NCBI GenBank assembly: GCA_025642065.1
Contig: JAODUP010000474.1
Span: forward strand, 315,001-379,000
From: Paralvinella palmiformis
Lineage: Eukaryota > Annelida > Polychaeta > Terebellida > Alvinellidae
DNA: 64,000 nt
Direction: 5' to 3'
The notes under the pieces were generated by a model. That model did no database searches. It was not told where the DNA came from and was given only the letters and a program-made list of their open reading frames with translations. The position numbers were made by a program, and so were the translations under genes. This document shows, in pieces, positions 12,001-24,200 of the stretch; the stretch's first letter is position 1; every line of letters starts with the position of its first letter.

Positions 12001-13080
12001 CATTATGGTTAGTATTGGTGATAGATAATGAGCTAAAGCTAGGTGAATCATCCCCAGCTTATGTCTGATAATAATAACTATTTTCTAATAAGCCGAGTGA
12101 ATATACGTCAGAACATTCAAATAGCAACAAACGCTTAAAATAATTGACCTGAAAATAATAAATGGGAACGTTATGATGACACTTTTTTAATTTAGATCGT
12201 CCAGAAACCTAATGCAGTGTTATATTTACAATGTTCACAGTTTAGCGCCAAATATCCATATTGGAAGATGTAACTGTTTTATAAAAGTATGTGGATTCCC
12301 TGTGGATATCATAACATGGGTTAAATGTGTAAATCGTTACATGAATATATTGTGGTCGTATCAGCAATAAATCTTCGACACGAATAGTTTACGGGTTATC
12401 TCAGAACATAGATGTCGGTTATCAGACGAAATTACTTTAATCTGGACACGGACCCCCCTCCGATGAAAGTTGGCAAACATAGATAATGGTATCAATACAT
12501 CAACACGGAAATCGATCAACACAGATTCACACTCAAATCATTTCAATAATGTTCTTCTCCCAGTATTTGTTAAAGATCACAGGAAAAGGTTTGCCAAATT
12601 AGTCAAAACGTCAGCGTTATTTATTAAAATCAATTTCAGTCAGATATAATTTATTTTCCCTAGAAATAAAATTACGGTGGTTTTAAAACTTGATTTGCCT
12701 GCATCTCACAGCTTTAATCGAAAATCTCCGGAACGTAACGTCATGTTTAAAAAAAACATACAAAACAAACACTCACTGTGGCCTTGTTTAACCTGTTAGT
12801 GGTACATATTCTATACTGTCTTTGTTAAACGTACAAAAATGTGTATTTTGTATTAATTTCCCCAAAACAAGACTCGTTTGCAGTGGTGATCCAAAGATTG
12901 TTGGTTGACGAAAATGCTTCACTGGTGTCGTCATTTTTTCACTGATGTCACACGACCTGGTAAAAACGTTTAATTCATTGACCCTAAAGAAAACTTGACC
13001 TAACACGGCCGCAGATTTTAATGCGAACAGGTTCCAACTTTCGGCCAGGGACAATAGTAACGCAGACTGCTATAATCAGG
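9091..13080. other. Gene-poor stretch
   Basis: No supported gene. A 12-bp inverted pair, GTTTGCGGGTCA, sits at about 9474 and reversed at about 9770 and could bound a 300-bp mini-element. Around 9895-10010 short TCACGAA(G/A)AAAATA units recur. The minus strand at about 11510-11420 has a short acidic frame (QEEVEDDQLLEDTR) with no supporting splice structure. The 88-codon minus frame at 12788-13054 is not recognised. Confidence 0.45.
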
Positions 13081-13089
13081 TTAATAAAC

Positions 13090-13188
13090 ATGGTGAATTC
13101 TTGTTGTATCGTTGGTTGCACAAGCCGTGAGCGTGGAAGTAATGTAAAAGGAATACCTTTTCATCGGAAATATAAGGAACACATTTAA
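13090..13188 (+). pseudogene. THAP zinc-finger N-terminal fragment
   Basis: A 32-codon frame starting MVNSCCIVGCTSRE and followed by GIPFHRKYK. This is the typical opening of a THAP domain: a start methionine, the CxxxxC zinc-ligand pair within the first ten residues, and the later FHRFP-like block. The frame then stops at TAA, so the C-terminal Cys-His pair and the AVPTIF-type end of the domain are missing. THAP domains occur in cellular transcription factors and in P-element and Kolobok-type transposases. Because no downstream exon was found, I read it as a transposase or gene remnant; a small first exon of an unrecognised gene is possible. Confidence 0.5.
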
Positions 13189-13199
13189 AATAGCTGTTA

Positions 13200-14700
13200 A
13201 AGCGTTTTTGGCGGAATTGTCAGCTTATCTATTATCATAGAACAAGGGTAATACAGATTGTCTGCACACACAAAATTATAATGCAGACATCAGAATAAAT
13301 GCCCGTATTCATAGGTTCAAAACTCGAAACGCAGCCGCTTCAAAGTTGCTTTTTGCCCCTAACCGAAGTCAGCACGGTTTGGTCATGGCGGCCCAACCAC
13401 ACACCACCGAGTGCTCAGTCTAGTTTGCTTTCACGTCAATGGTTTAATTGTTGCGTATTTTGCAGGCGGGAAATACATCGACGGGAAGGTCATGGTGCGA
13501 TCATTTTCTCTGTCCACTAATTGATCAATTCAAAACAACAGAAGTTAGTAGTTACACCGAATCACCCTCAATTTAATCTTCATACAAAGGCAAGAATTTA
13601 GTCTCTATTGAGATATATTATTATTATACGAGCCCATTTTAACCCATAAAAATATATCTTTAACCGTCATTATTTCGGGACCATATAAATAACTGGTACA
13701 TGATACACCTTAGTTTTGTAATTTCATAATGTCAAGAAGTACTTTGCACACGTTACAAATTATTGACCCATATTGTTTAAATGAATATACTCAAGTACAT
13801 TGACCCTAGTTTAGAAGTGTTTTCTCTTCCAAAATAATTACAAGCCTGCTCAAATTATCATTTCTAGGGAAACATCCGACAAACACAGGTACAAGTCGGG
13901 TTCGAACCTAAAACATGGAGGTCTCGTGTTTGTCATCCAGGATAACTCTGGGTTCAGTTCTTTCCTGTTTAGATTTCAGGATTATACGCACACCTTATAA
14001 TTACACAATGACATGACATATTGCACAAAGCTGTATACTTCACTGGATTTTAAAGAAAAAATCCCATTCTTAATCATTTGGCCCATTGCTGATGCTCAAC
14101 TATAGAGGACGTATCCTATTCCCTGTCCAAATACCTGGGTGAATCGGTTCCCCCCCCCCCCGATGGATCATTATAACATTTAGAGTTTATTTTTGGCAAA
14201 TATATTATTATGAATTGCTGAGCTGTCTACTATCAAGCATACATACTTTTAAAAGATATTCTTGACCTAAGCAGAGTTCAGTAGTAACAATCTTTTATTG
14301 GACCAGGTGGCTGTGGATTTTGTTTTGTCTGTGTCTAGTTACATTTTTGTTTTATCACAACTGCAGAGTTCACACACAGTTGTTATTAACCTTTCAACAA
14401 AGCTCAACTTTGAACCGTTTTAGCAGAAAAAACTTTCCATTAATGACCATCCAGAAATATTGTTTCTACTTCGGAACTGAATGGCGTTTATTGAAATGCG
14501 ATTCTATTTAAAACCCAATAACTTGTTACATTTTGTAACCATAAGGAAAATTATAAGTTATTAACTTGTGGTTATTAGCTTGTTAGTATCATACTTATTT
14601 TACCAAAACTATATAAACATCAACATACAAAAAATGCACTGCTGGTACTGAGTCTGTTTTATTACTCACTCACTGAAACACACACGCACAAATAATTACA
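13200..14700. other. No gene; one tRNA-like repeat remnant
   Basis: At about 13870-13960 the minus strand has a decayed tRNA-like head (GGGTTCGAACCT as B box). A C-run lies at about 14151-14161. No exon was supported. Confidence 0.45.
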
Positions 14701-14709
14701 GCAACGTAT

Positions 14710-14715
14710 TTTATT
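14710..14715 (-). terminator. Polyadenylation signal of RPL31
   Basis: AATAAA on the minus strand, about 20 bases after the RPL31 stop codon. Such a very short 3' untranslated region is usual for ribosomal protein genes. Confidence 0.8.
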
Positions 14716-14734
14716 TCCACATAACATACACAAA

Positions 14735-17700
14735 TTAGTCACTACTCTCCACATTTACTGTCTGTGTACCTAAAAGTAAACAAAATAACCATTAAAGACC
14801 ATTAATAGCTTGAAGCTCTACTAATATTAAATTCTTAAGCAGCTCACATACACACATGACATTTAATCTAATTGACACAAATTGCTAAACCTATCTCGGG
14901 TTCAAATGGATTTTGAAAAAAAACCTGGAATGCAAAGCAGGAACAACATGCAGCTGGGGTTTAAGGCTTCTATGCAATTTTAGGACAATTTAGAGAACAC
15001 AAATTTCTGTAAACCACCAGTCTTTGATCCACTCCCTATTGGAACTTTTTCTAAACATTGTCCGGAATGATTCCAATATTGGCAAAAAATTGAGCTTTTT
15101 AGAGCAAAGTAATGTTAACATCCCATTTTTTTCTTCAAAAACAAGTATACGTGTGCTCGAAATTTGTACAGCAAAAAATAAAACTGTTGACACTTCTTAC
15201 AATTGACTTAAACAAATCACCAAATAAGTCTCATCCCTATTTGTATTATGACTATTTACCTTTAAATGTTGTAACAGGTACATAGGAGACCAAGGTGTAA
15301 AGTTTGTGTGGTGAGTCTTCATCCTCATTCCTTTTACGAGCCAATCTTACACGCACACGGAATGGGACATTTCTGTAACAGTAGTAATTTATCCTAACTG
15401 TACAATCTAACATTAAAGTAATAGCAGAAACATAATATTAATCACACAACAATTCATATACCTAAGCAAAATCAATTTTTAGGGATAAGAAATGGACTGA
15501 CTTTAATTACTGATACATTCTGTCTGTTTTCAACATTTATAAATAGTTAGTATAAATAGCGGATATATGCATACACTTTAACCTACAGATTAAACATGTG
15601 GTCACTATAGCTATTCACTAGAAGAGCAGTTACTACTACAGACCTAATTCCCTTTGACCAAATGTGTTTGTTGAGCCTCGTCTCTATACGCACATCCTCA
15701 GTGCCCATCTGTTTAAAGGCAAACTGCCTGATAGCCTTGATCGCACGAGGTGCCCTTTTCTTGAAACCTCTGAAATTGATAACATGATATCACTTAAAAC
15801 AAACACAACAAAACAAAATCCAAAAAAAAAAGAAGACAATACATAGCTTGATTCAAACAAGCCATCACAAATATGAATCACCCTGGAATGTGCTTTGCTG
15901 ATGCTAAAAAAAAAACATGCTGATCGTGCATCAAATGGTCAAGCAGATCCAGTTTACATGCTATACTCAGTTAGACAGGTGTATGAATCTGTCTGGTTAT
16001 TTTCTTTTTGTCTCACTTGGACAACATCTGTAGAAATTTAATTAACATGTGCATCAATGATTTATCAAATCTACTACAAAATGCTGTTATCTGATGATTA
16101 GTTGGTTCTTGCACCATTCATCAGAGCTTGATTTGTGGTCACTATAACAATGCATCATGAACAACTAGCAGCAGCAAAACAACAGTTCTCTATTTTGGCA
16201 TGTTACTGTTAGATATCATCAGGAAAATAACACGGAAAAAAAATATTGTTGGCACAGAAAAGAACAACCAAGGCACACTTTTACCAAGCAGAGCACACAA
16301 AATTGTAAGGGGAACAAGTTTATCAAACTCATGGGCCCAAAAGGTAGACTGTACTGATAACCCAGAGTGATCCCTAAATTAGTCATAATCAAACATGGGG
16401 TCAATTCAAATAAGTAGTAACATAATAACTAAGACACTCAATTTATTTTAGTGATAACCTAATTATAACAGACTAGTTAAACACTTTCATATCTCATCTT
16501 TTATGATTAATTTGGCTTATTATTTTTATATTAATATACTCTAAAAGCAGGACCATACAAATATTTCTACATCTCACTAGCTCTGGAATAAACGATCATA
16601 AATTTGTGTAATAAAGACAATACTTGTGTGTTTCTGGTCTTATGGAGTAGTTCATAGTTCATCCAGTAATATATTTTCTGTGATTTCCACAATCTGGCCA
16701 GGAATGCTCTTCTTATGGCCGTATAGGTGACAACCACCATTACCACATACAAGCCACTTATCAACAGGCCATGGAAATGCTTTGGGTAATGGGCCATCAC
16801 ATGCAATTAGCATCAAATCACATTATTTTCCTGGCCAAGGGAGTTCCTCAATGAATTTTAATGTTTTTCATGGAGAACTGCCTCTCACACTCAGCAGTGA
16901 TGGACTCAATGTCATCTGAAGGTTGACTATGACCACCTTGCCAGGCATGTTTAGGTCCCCATAAAATGAAAAAGCACAGTGATCAAAGAAATAAACAGGA
17001 AAGGGAGAGAAGGCCACCATATAAACAAGACCATATGCTTTTGTTTACTGTAAACAAAGACAACTGACCAATCAGGAAGCACTCTACACAGTGCACATAT
17101 TTACAAAAAAGGGCTGTTTTTCTCAACCTAAATATGTGTAAACTAAGCTGATCCACACCCCCAAAAACTATATGTTTTTTCTAAGACAATATACCTAGTT
17201 AATTGGTAATTTAGTTTTATACAGTTTTCTTAGTTTTATAATATCTATAAAATAATTATCAATAGAAACAGACATTGGATACCTTCCAGGTGACAGTTTC
17301 TGATGAGAGTGAAACCGACATAATCCCCCCACATGAAGGTTATCAAGTAATGCTTTAACTAGTCATTTAAATATATTAACAATTTATCAAATGAAAACAT
17401 GTGTACTTCTTGCACAACACATATGTCTAGCTCATTAATATTCATGCGCAATATGTTAGCAGTCAAGGGTATAGTCTTTATATGGTAAAAAACAGTCTAG
17501 TAACAAGATGGTGTAAGACAATTTTGTAATATAATTAAACGTAAGTTACTACAAATGTGGTAATATTTGGTGCCAAGTATTTGAACCTGGTCATATTTGT
17601 AGAAACATTCTAGGTCAAAGGGTGGGCTTTATTGGCTGGTCTCAGCTCAATCTATTATGATTGTTTTTGCACAGAAATGAATTCTACTTAAACATGCCCT

Positions 17701-19059
17701 CCAAAATGGGGAGTTAATTCAGAAAATGTAGTTCACTAAATAGGGAAATATGCAGGTCTGAAATTATTTTAAATACTGACATTTTGTCCTTCATGTAATA
17801 ATGTGGCTATAATTAAAAATTGGATAACTATGTAAGTATCACATAGTCCTTAATATTAGTTTTATTCAGGGCCAGAAAATAACTTTTGCTTCTCACTAGC
17901 CATATGGCTAGTAAAATTTTAATCCACTAGCCCAACTAAATTTCTTACTAGCCCAACAAAACTTTACTAGCTATTAAAACCATATTTTTTTAACAAGTCA
18001 CAACCAAAGACAACAAACAAGGACAGTAATAATTCATACATAGAGGATCAAGGAAGAAACACAAATAAGCTACCAAAACTGCATATAATTCCTTCAGCAA
18101 AGTATGAAACCAGTTAATATGATATATGGAATCCATATTTATGTCATAATATTAACATGAAATGGAAAGAAAAAAAAACTAATCAAACAAATAACCAGTA
18201 AAAGAAAATTCCACCATATAAACAAGGCCATATGCTTTTATTTACTGTAAACAAAGACACCTGGCCAATTAAGAGAGAGTGTTTGAGTTATGTGACCATC
18301 AAAAATGCAAATGGCTGTTTACCAGACAAGATCACTAGTTCACCAAAATCTCTCCTATCCTCCAAGCGGAGTTCTTATATTCAGTAAATATTTATAAATA
18401 TGACATCTGAAATGGTTACAACAGTAGATTTTAGTATTATTTGAGATATGGAAACTATAGGCTGATAAATATTTGTCATTTATCATGACCCATTTTCTGC
18501 TGAAAATTGGTCCAAAATCCTGCCTACAACTGGGAACAGCGCTTTTTAGCGACCATTGGTGAGGTATCTGACCAGGTGTTTTAAATTATGATACTTTTCA
18601 CCAGGAAGAGCTTCAAAACAGCGGAAAATCATTATAAGGAAAACAAACTTGAGACTACAGCATATCTTGTCTCAAAATGCCAGTAGCCCGTCCTGGGCTA
18701 GTGTTTTAGACTACTCACTAGTCCGAAGACAAAATCCACACGTCCCGGGCGACCAATTTTTCCAGCCCTAGTTTTATTACCATCTATTTGTCACACAATA
18801 GTCATCTCATGAATATTAAATGCATGTGCATGTAATAGGGTCATAATATAACTTTGTTATGAATATAACATAAGGTTGCTATTTTACAGCATATTCCCTT
18901 TTCCTGTTTTCATTGTTTAACACCAACAATACTATATAGGATATAAATGTGGAAGAATACTCACATTCCATGAATTCGTTTGTGGATGTTCACTGTGTAT
19001 TCTCTAGTTACCACCTCATTGGTAACAGACTTCTTCTTGCCCTTCTCCCGGCGTGCCAT
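14735..19059 (-). CDS. RPL31: 60S ribosomal protein L31 (eL31), four coding exons
   Basis: Component of the large ribosomal subunit near the polypeptide exit tunnel. Coding exons on the minus strand: 19059-18965, 15769-15644, 15372-15260 and 14769-14735, totalling 369 nt, i.e. 122 residues plus TAA; human L31 has 125. Recognisable blocks: [19 protein letters not shown] in exon 1, [17 protein letters not shown] and [17 protein letters not shown] in exon 2, [20 protein letters not shown] and [15 protein letters not shown] in exon 3, TQTVNVE in exon 4. All junctions have GT donors and AG acceptors and the phases agree. The start ATG has context CCATGG, directly after an acceptor (TTTTCAG), so the 5' leader is spliced. 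No damage was seen. Intron 2 (about 3.2 kb) carries a hAT-like element. Confidence 0.97.
16567..17120. repeat. Dispersed repeat in RPL31 intron 2, copy 1
   Basis: The 64 bp at 17014-17077 match 18211-18274 with few differences (blocks CCACCATATAAACAAG, CCATATGCTTTT and TTTACTGTAAACAAAGACA). Copy 2 lies inside the hAT-like element at 17867-18770, so copy 1 is probably a fragment of a relative. The 79-codon minus frame at 16567-16806 was not recognised. Confidence 0.55.
17867..18770. mobile_element. hAT-like non-autonomous DNA transposon with 8-bp target duplication
   Basis: The ends are CAGGGCCAGAAAA and, reversed, TAGGGCTGGAAAA. Both flanks carry the same 8 bases, GTTTTATT, at 17859-17866 and 18771-18778. 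The CAGGG/TAGGG ends and the 8-bp duplication are hallmarks of the hAT superfamily. About 904 bp with no transposase frame. Subterminal CTAGCC/GGCTAG motifs recur near both ends (17900-17970 and 18680-18725), possible transposase-binding repeats. It sits in RPL31 intron 2. Confidence 0.8.
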
Positions 19060-20246
19060 GGCTGAAAACAATTAATCAATTAATGTAACATCAGTGTAAT
19101 ATTGTTATTATATTCTACTCTTCCAGTCCGACTTATAGCTAGAAATGAAACTGTACCCATCCATCATAAATTTTTGACTTAAAACTACTAATGCAAATCT
19201 ACATAGAAAACACCTGAATTCAACCTCGAACTGACATGAAGATTACCATTGATCTAAAGATATTGCTGCCTTTTACATGGGACTATTCCTAGCCAAGGAT
19301 TAATTTCAGTTTCATGTGTAGAAGAATGGCCTAAGATTCAGAACATGAACACTGCCCGGAATCTTAATAGTATCCTTCATTGATCTGTGCAATGCCCAAT
19401 TAACAGCTGTAATGGTATTTACAGTGTCATCATTGGGCTGGCACAAGAATTAATCATTTCATAATTAAACTTATATGGATTTTGTGTTGTTTCATGATAA
19501 AAGATATAATTATATCTATTGACTATTCCACGTCTTTTTATTTTCGTGTTAAGGAGGGATGCATTATATAAGCAATGGTTCAAGCACCCTCCATTTCAAC
19601 ATCCTATATATGCTTGCATTAAAATTATGTATTATGAAATAAACGAATTGAATTGAAAAAAGAAAACTGAAGATTATAACAGAATACACGCAGTCAAATT
19701 TTAATATTTTATTGATTTCGGTATCAGGTTTTTGGTTATAACCAAGTGAAACAAAAGGCTAACGGTTAAATTGAATAAATTGCACAGAAATAATATGCCG
19801 TTCGTGTACATTTACTGATCTAAGACTAAGATTGTGTAACTAAACTAGTGTAACACAACAGTGACAACTGGAAAGTAGAATAGTGTATAGAATCTACATG
19901 AATACGATGTTATGGCTAGTACATTACATAATAGCATATCATTTTGGAGCTAAACTACCCACTTTTTATAATTATTACACAATTATATATGCCTTTAACA
20001 TACACGCATATTACTGGCACCAGTAAATTTAATAACTGAGTTTGTCAACAGGGCACACGCCCGGTACAACAGTTCATCTTAAAATCCACATTTTCGTATG
20101 ATGAATACATAATTATTTAAATATATTATATTTAAAACATGAGGAAGATATCTGACATTCTTTTTTTGTGTGATTTTGTACAAGAAAATGAAGGATGGAA
20201 GGGATAACTCTAGATTACACCTCAATACTCAAAAAATTAACACTAC
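19060..20246 (-). other. RPL31: RPL31 leader intron (inferred)
   Basis: Bounded by the inferred donor at 20246 and the acceptor just before 19061. AT-rich, with no other gene seen in it. Confidence 0.5.
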
Positions 20247-20274
20247 CTTCCGGACAGTTTGTGATGAAAGGAAG
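20247..20274 (-). promoter_or_regulatory. RPL31: Probable untranslated first exon of RPL31 with TOP-like start
   Basis: The minus strand reads CTTCCTTTCATC from 20274, then CCGGAAG followed by a GTAGTG donor at 20246. A cytosine followed by a run of pyrimidines is the 5' terminal oligopyrimidine signal found on ribosomal protein mRNAs, where it couples translation to growth signalling. Position and strand suit the spliced leader implied by the acceptor just before the RPL31 ATG at 19059. The exact start site is inferred. Just upstream on the same strand (20293-20286) is TCCCAGAA, resembling the core of the ZNF143 promoter element. Confidence 0.6.
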
Positions 20275-20279
20275 TAGTT

Positions 20280-20608
20280 GTGGAATTCTGGGAGTAAGTT
20301 GCTGCGCCTCTAGCGAATACAACCGAAACTAACATATTTGCACCTGAAAGGTGTCAGTATGCTTACTGTCTGGTTTCTGGTTGCCAAGGATAATGCTAAA
20401 GTAACGAAGAAGTACAGCATGCTTCTAAGACAATACCTTAAATTGTAACTGCAAAATATATTGTATTTTTATTCTTTGTATACAATTTGACTAAGGCAAT
20501 ATATTTTAGGTATTATAATTAAGTAGCCCACAATCGCAAATCACTATATAAATATGAATGCGACATAGACCGTAAACGTGGTTAATTTTGTTCTCAGTAA
20601 TAATAAGT

Positions 20609-20645
<37 letters not shown>

Positions 20646-21288
20646 CTAATTATATATATCTATGGGTCTGTTTATACACACATCTTATAACATACATGTT
20701 TATGCGCGCGCATATATGTTAGTGTTTGTATTTTGTTCTTTTATATATTCAAATTGATTGATTTTCTTTCGTTCTTGATCTATGATCATGAAACGGGGAT
20801 AGCACATGAAAGTACTTATTTCCAGTGTGGTCCCTTTTATTGAGTGGTTGTATATATATATATATAAGAGTAGTAATAGTGTCTCTGGTATTCGATCTCT
20901 TTTTTACTAAATTGTAATAGTTTTACTTTGTTTTATAATTGTATGATATTGAAAAATACAAGTAATGCTTTAAAATCTTAGATTAGCATAAGTATTTTAG
21001 CAAATTTGAAAAAGAAAACTAACATATAACATTAACAAATAACATGTAACAAGAAATCTAGAGCAATAAACAATTGGACTATATACTTTTGTTTCAGTAA
21101 TACGTACTTATTATTAGAAACTGCAATGGATTTAGTACGAACTAAATCAATTGAAATTCTAAATTCATTAGAAGCTTATAGTTACTGTAAATCCCGATTC
21201 GCTTAAAATATGAATTTTTAAATAGTGTACGCTGCATTTACAAAAGCAGGATATCATAAAATTGAATTTTACACACACATATATATAA

Positions 21289-21333
<45 letters not shown>

Positions 21334-23140
21334 CACACACAATCAGAATGTTCACTTCAAGTTTTATGCAATAATATGTTGAATTCCTTTAGAGTTGTTC
21401 TTACTTATGTAGAGATTTGCGTGATATTTGTGTAGGCAATGGAGTTGGTCTTTTCATAAAAATTCCAGCCTAACTGACCCAAGTTGTGAACGGAACTATA
21501 TACTTACTACTTGTTGATATTTGATTTTGTTATATAATGTATGTCTTAATGTAAAACATATTTTATTCTTCTACATTGAATATGAAACTGACACAAAGAA
21601 TTTTTATTTTTTGGAGTCGTTATTCATTACCATATAATTATGAACTAGGTAAAGTAACTAGTGTTTTTTCTATAAAAATCACACCTATCTAAGCCTGTGG
21701 GTCCGAAACCGACTCATACCTGGTGATGGGATGCTTTTCTATGAGGTGGCCCCTCAGCCTTATGTCTCAGGTGTGACAAGTGCTCCGACTAAACGAAACA
21801 TTGATTAACTCACTCACAATAAGGTTTAAATTATTTAGCTTTAAACGAAAACTAAGGATATACCATGTTACTATGGTTATCAATCACAACTTTGAGTGGA
21901 AAATAAATATTTCACAGTTAAAATATCATTATATGTGTATCTTAATCGCGTTGTGTCTTTATAATCCATGATCATTGCAATAATAGGTCAAATCAATACC
22001 ATTATAAAGGTAACTAATGGTATATGGTTTCCAATAAATAAAGATTGAGTGAATTATTTCTTCAACCTCATGTATAAACCGGATATGAACCATAAACCAA
22101 CTAGTCATCTGACAAATGATATTTCTTAGTGAAACAGTACATGAGGCGATACCCAGTTAATAATTAATGGCGTAATTGATAGCGTGATGGAACAATAAAT
22201 CAGAGACAGAAGTAAACATAAATACTGTAGAATTTGAATTATTAATACTGCATTATAATTCGATCAGTGATTGCTTAGAAAGCACATGAAGCCCCCCGTT
22301 ATCCGGTAAGATCAATTAGGTCTTGTGATTTTGATATAAAATTCAGACTACTAAAGAATTGAGTAAACTTTGAAAACGAAGTCTATTTGTACGGTTTGTG
22401 GCTTTACGTGGCATTAAATACATTTGGATGCAAGAGAATGAGATTTATTTTATGGGATTGTTTGATTTCCACCTGAAATTAGCACCGAAACAGTGCCTCA
22501 GAATCTACAAATACAAAATAAAATGTGAAACTGGTCAGAAATAGAATTAAAAAATCGCTTACAAACTAAAATAAATTGCTGACCTTCATTTTCTTGATAT
22601 AGGTCCCCGTCTATAATATAAAAAGTAATTGTATTCCGTTTGGTGGGGTATGCAGGCCTGGAATTGACTGGATGCCAAACCGAATTCCTTCGTTATTTAC
22701 GATTCAGCCGTTTATCCACGCGATATCAAACCGATTAACCCTCCCTTGATAAATACCAGAACTCCAGAAGGCAATTAATAAGAAAAACTAAATATATTTT
22801 AAATATAAAACATGTAAAAGAGAAACACAGAAGGCCCCGCGGAAAGCCGAATCAAGACATATGAATGACATCCTAATGAAGGGTTTGTCCTCCAATGACA
22901 ATAAACCATTCTGAAGATACATTAAAATGAAATGACAAGATATTTTCTTCGACAAAGGTACACTTTATTCGAATAGACAGGCCAAAGCCATATTAAATAA
23001 ATAATTTGTGTCAGATCCGTTAGCACCAGTTCAGACAGTAATATTTCAGCAAGCAATCGAGAAAAAACACTCTACCTGAGTATTGACGCAATACCAATGT
23101 GAGATCTATCTTCAAGAGGGGGGACCGCTAAAAAGCAATG
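20280..23140. other. Gene-free stretch with microsatellites
   Basis: (TA)n at about 20611-20643; a mixed (CA)n/(TA)n block at about 21271-21341. No exon on either strand could be supported, and the frame at 21780-21971 has no recognisable domain. Confidence 0.5.
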
Positions 23141-23144
23141 ATTT

Positions 23145-24200
23145 AAAGACCTGTCACACATGTTACATGTGGTCGCTGTAAGCACCTAGAGTATGGTCCC
23201 ACATACACGCTCACTTGGATAATTACAACATTTTAAAACCCATACAGCTTGGGTTTAGGAAATGCCTTTCGTGCGAATCATAGCTACTAATCACTCTTCA
23301 TGACTTAATGTCATACTGCGACAAGAAGATTACGATATATGTTGTCATTTTGGACCTAAGTAAGGCCTTCGACACCATCCAATATGATAAGGTACCCCTT
23401 AAACTCACCCATTATGATATTAACATGGACACACATAGCTGGATTAACAACGTTCTTACAGCACGTTACCGTATGACTATTTACTGATGATTGTTGACGC
23501 TATAGAACATTTTGGACCCAAGTAACCAATAATTACTGGACCCAAAATATTGCCACCCTTTCCCTGCCACGCCTGTAGGATGAAATATAATCAACAGAAA
23601 TGTTTTATACTGACAATAACCAACAACAAAAGCCCGACTGACACTTTTATAGTATATGTGGATGCAACTTGACACAAGTTCGTGATACCCAATACCTGGG
23701 TATCACCAAATCAAACGACTTCAGCTGGGAACGACATATCACAACAACAAACACCGAGGCCAACCGCATCATCGGATTCCCACTAAGTCCATATCCTCGA
23801 CAACTACAGGAATTAGCCTACTTCTATCTGATTAGCTCATGGATAAAGAATGTGGGAGTGGTGTGAGGACCAATTCAACTTCAGACAACTAGATTTGTCA
23901 TGAACAATTTAAAAAGAACTACCAGTGTTACAGAAATACTCAGTAACCTAAACTGGGAAACACTAGAATCCAGACGGAAGAAATCACCACTGAAACTCAC
24001 GAATAAGATAATTGACGGCGGGGTGGCGTTCATTAGAGGAGTACATCACACGAAATAATACACGGCCGAGGTCAGTGAATAGTAATACACTTAAGCTGTA
24101 CGCTGCACGTACTCTTATATTTAACAACTCTCTGTCAGTAATTTCCGGTTTAGACCACGAGGACGGCCAGATAGCCAATAACGGAAACTGCATGCGCACA
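23145..24200 (+). mobile_element. Jockey/CR1-type LINE relic (reverse transcriptase to 3' end)
   Basis: Successive frames show the usual order of a non-LTR retrotransposon: CKHLEYG, LDNYNILKPIQLGFRKCLSC, VVILDLSKAFDTIQYDKVP (RT motif A, aspartates present), then after an internal loss YLGITKSNDFSWERHI, ANRIIGF and ELAYFYLI, then LQTTRFVMNNLKRTTSVTEI and LNWETLESRR, which is the C-terminal RT tail. The catalytic YxDD block was not found and frames shift several times, so the copy is dead and 5'-truncated. The clade call is from these signatures only. Confidence 0.8.

Noticed and set aside
16390..16410. Third end of the CATGGGGTCAATTC MITE at about 16395
   Set aside because: Only 14 bases match and no partner end or target duplication was found nearby.
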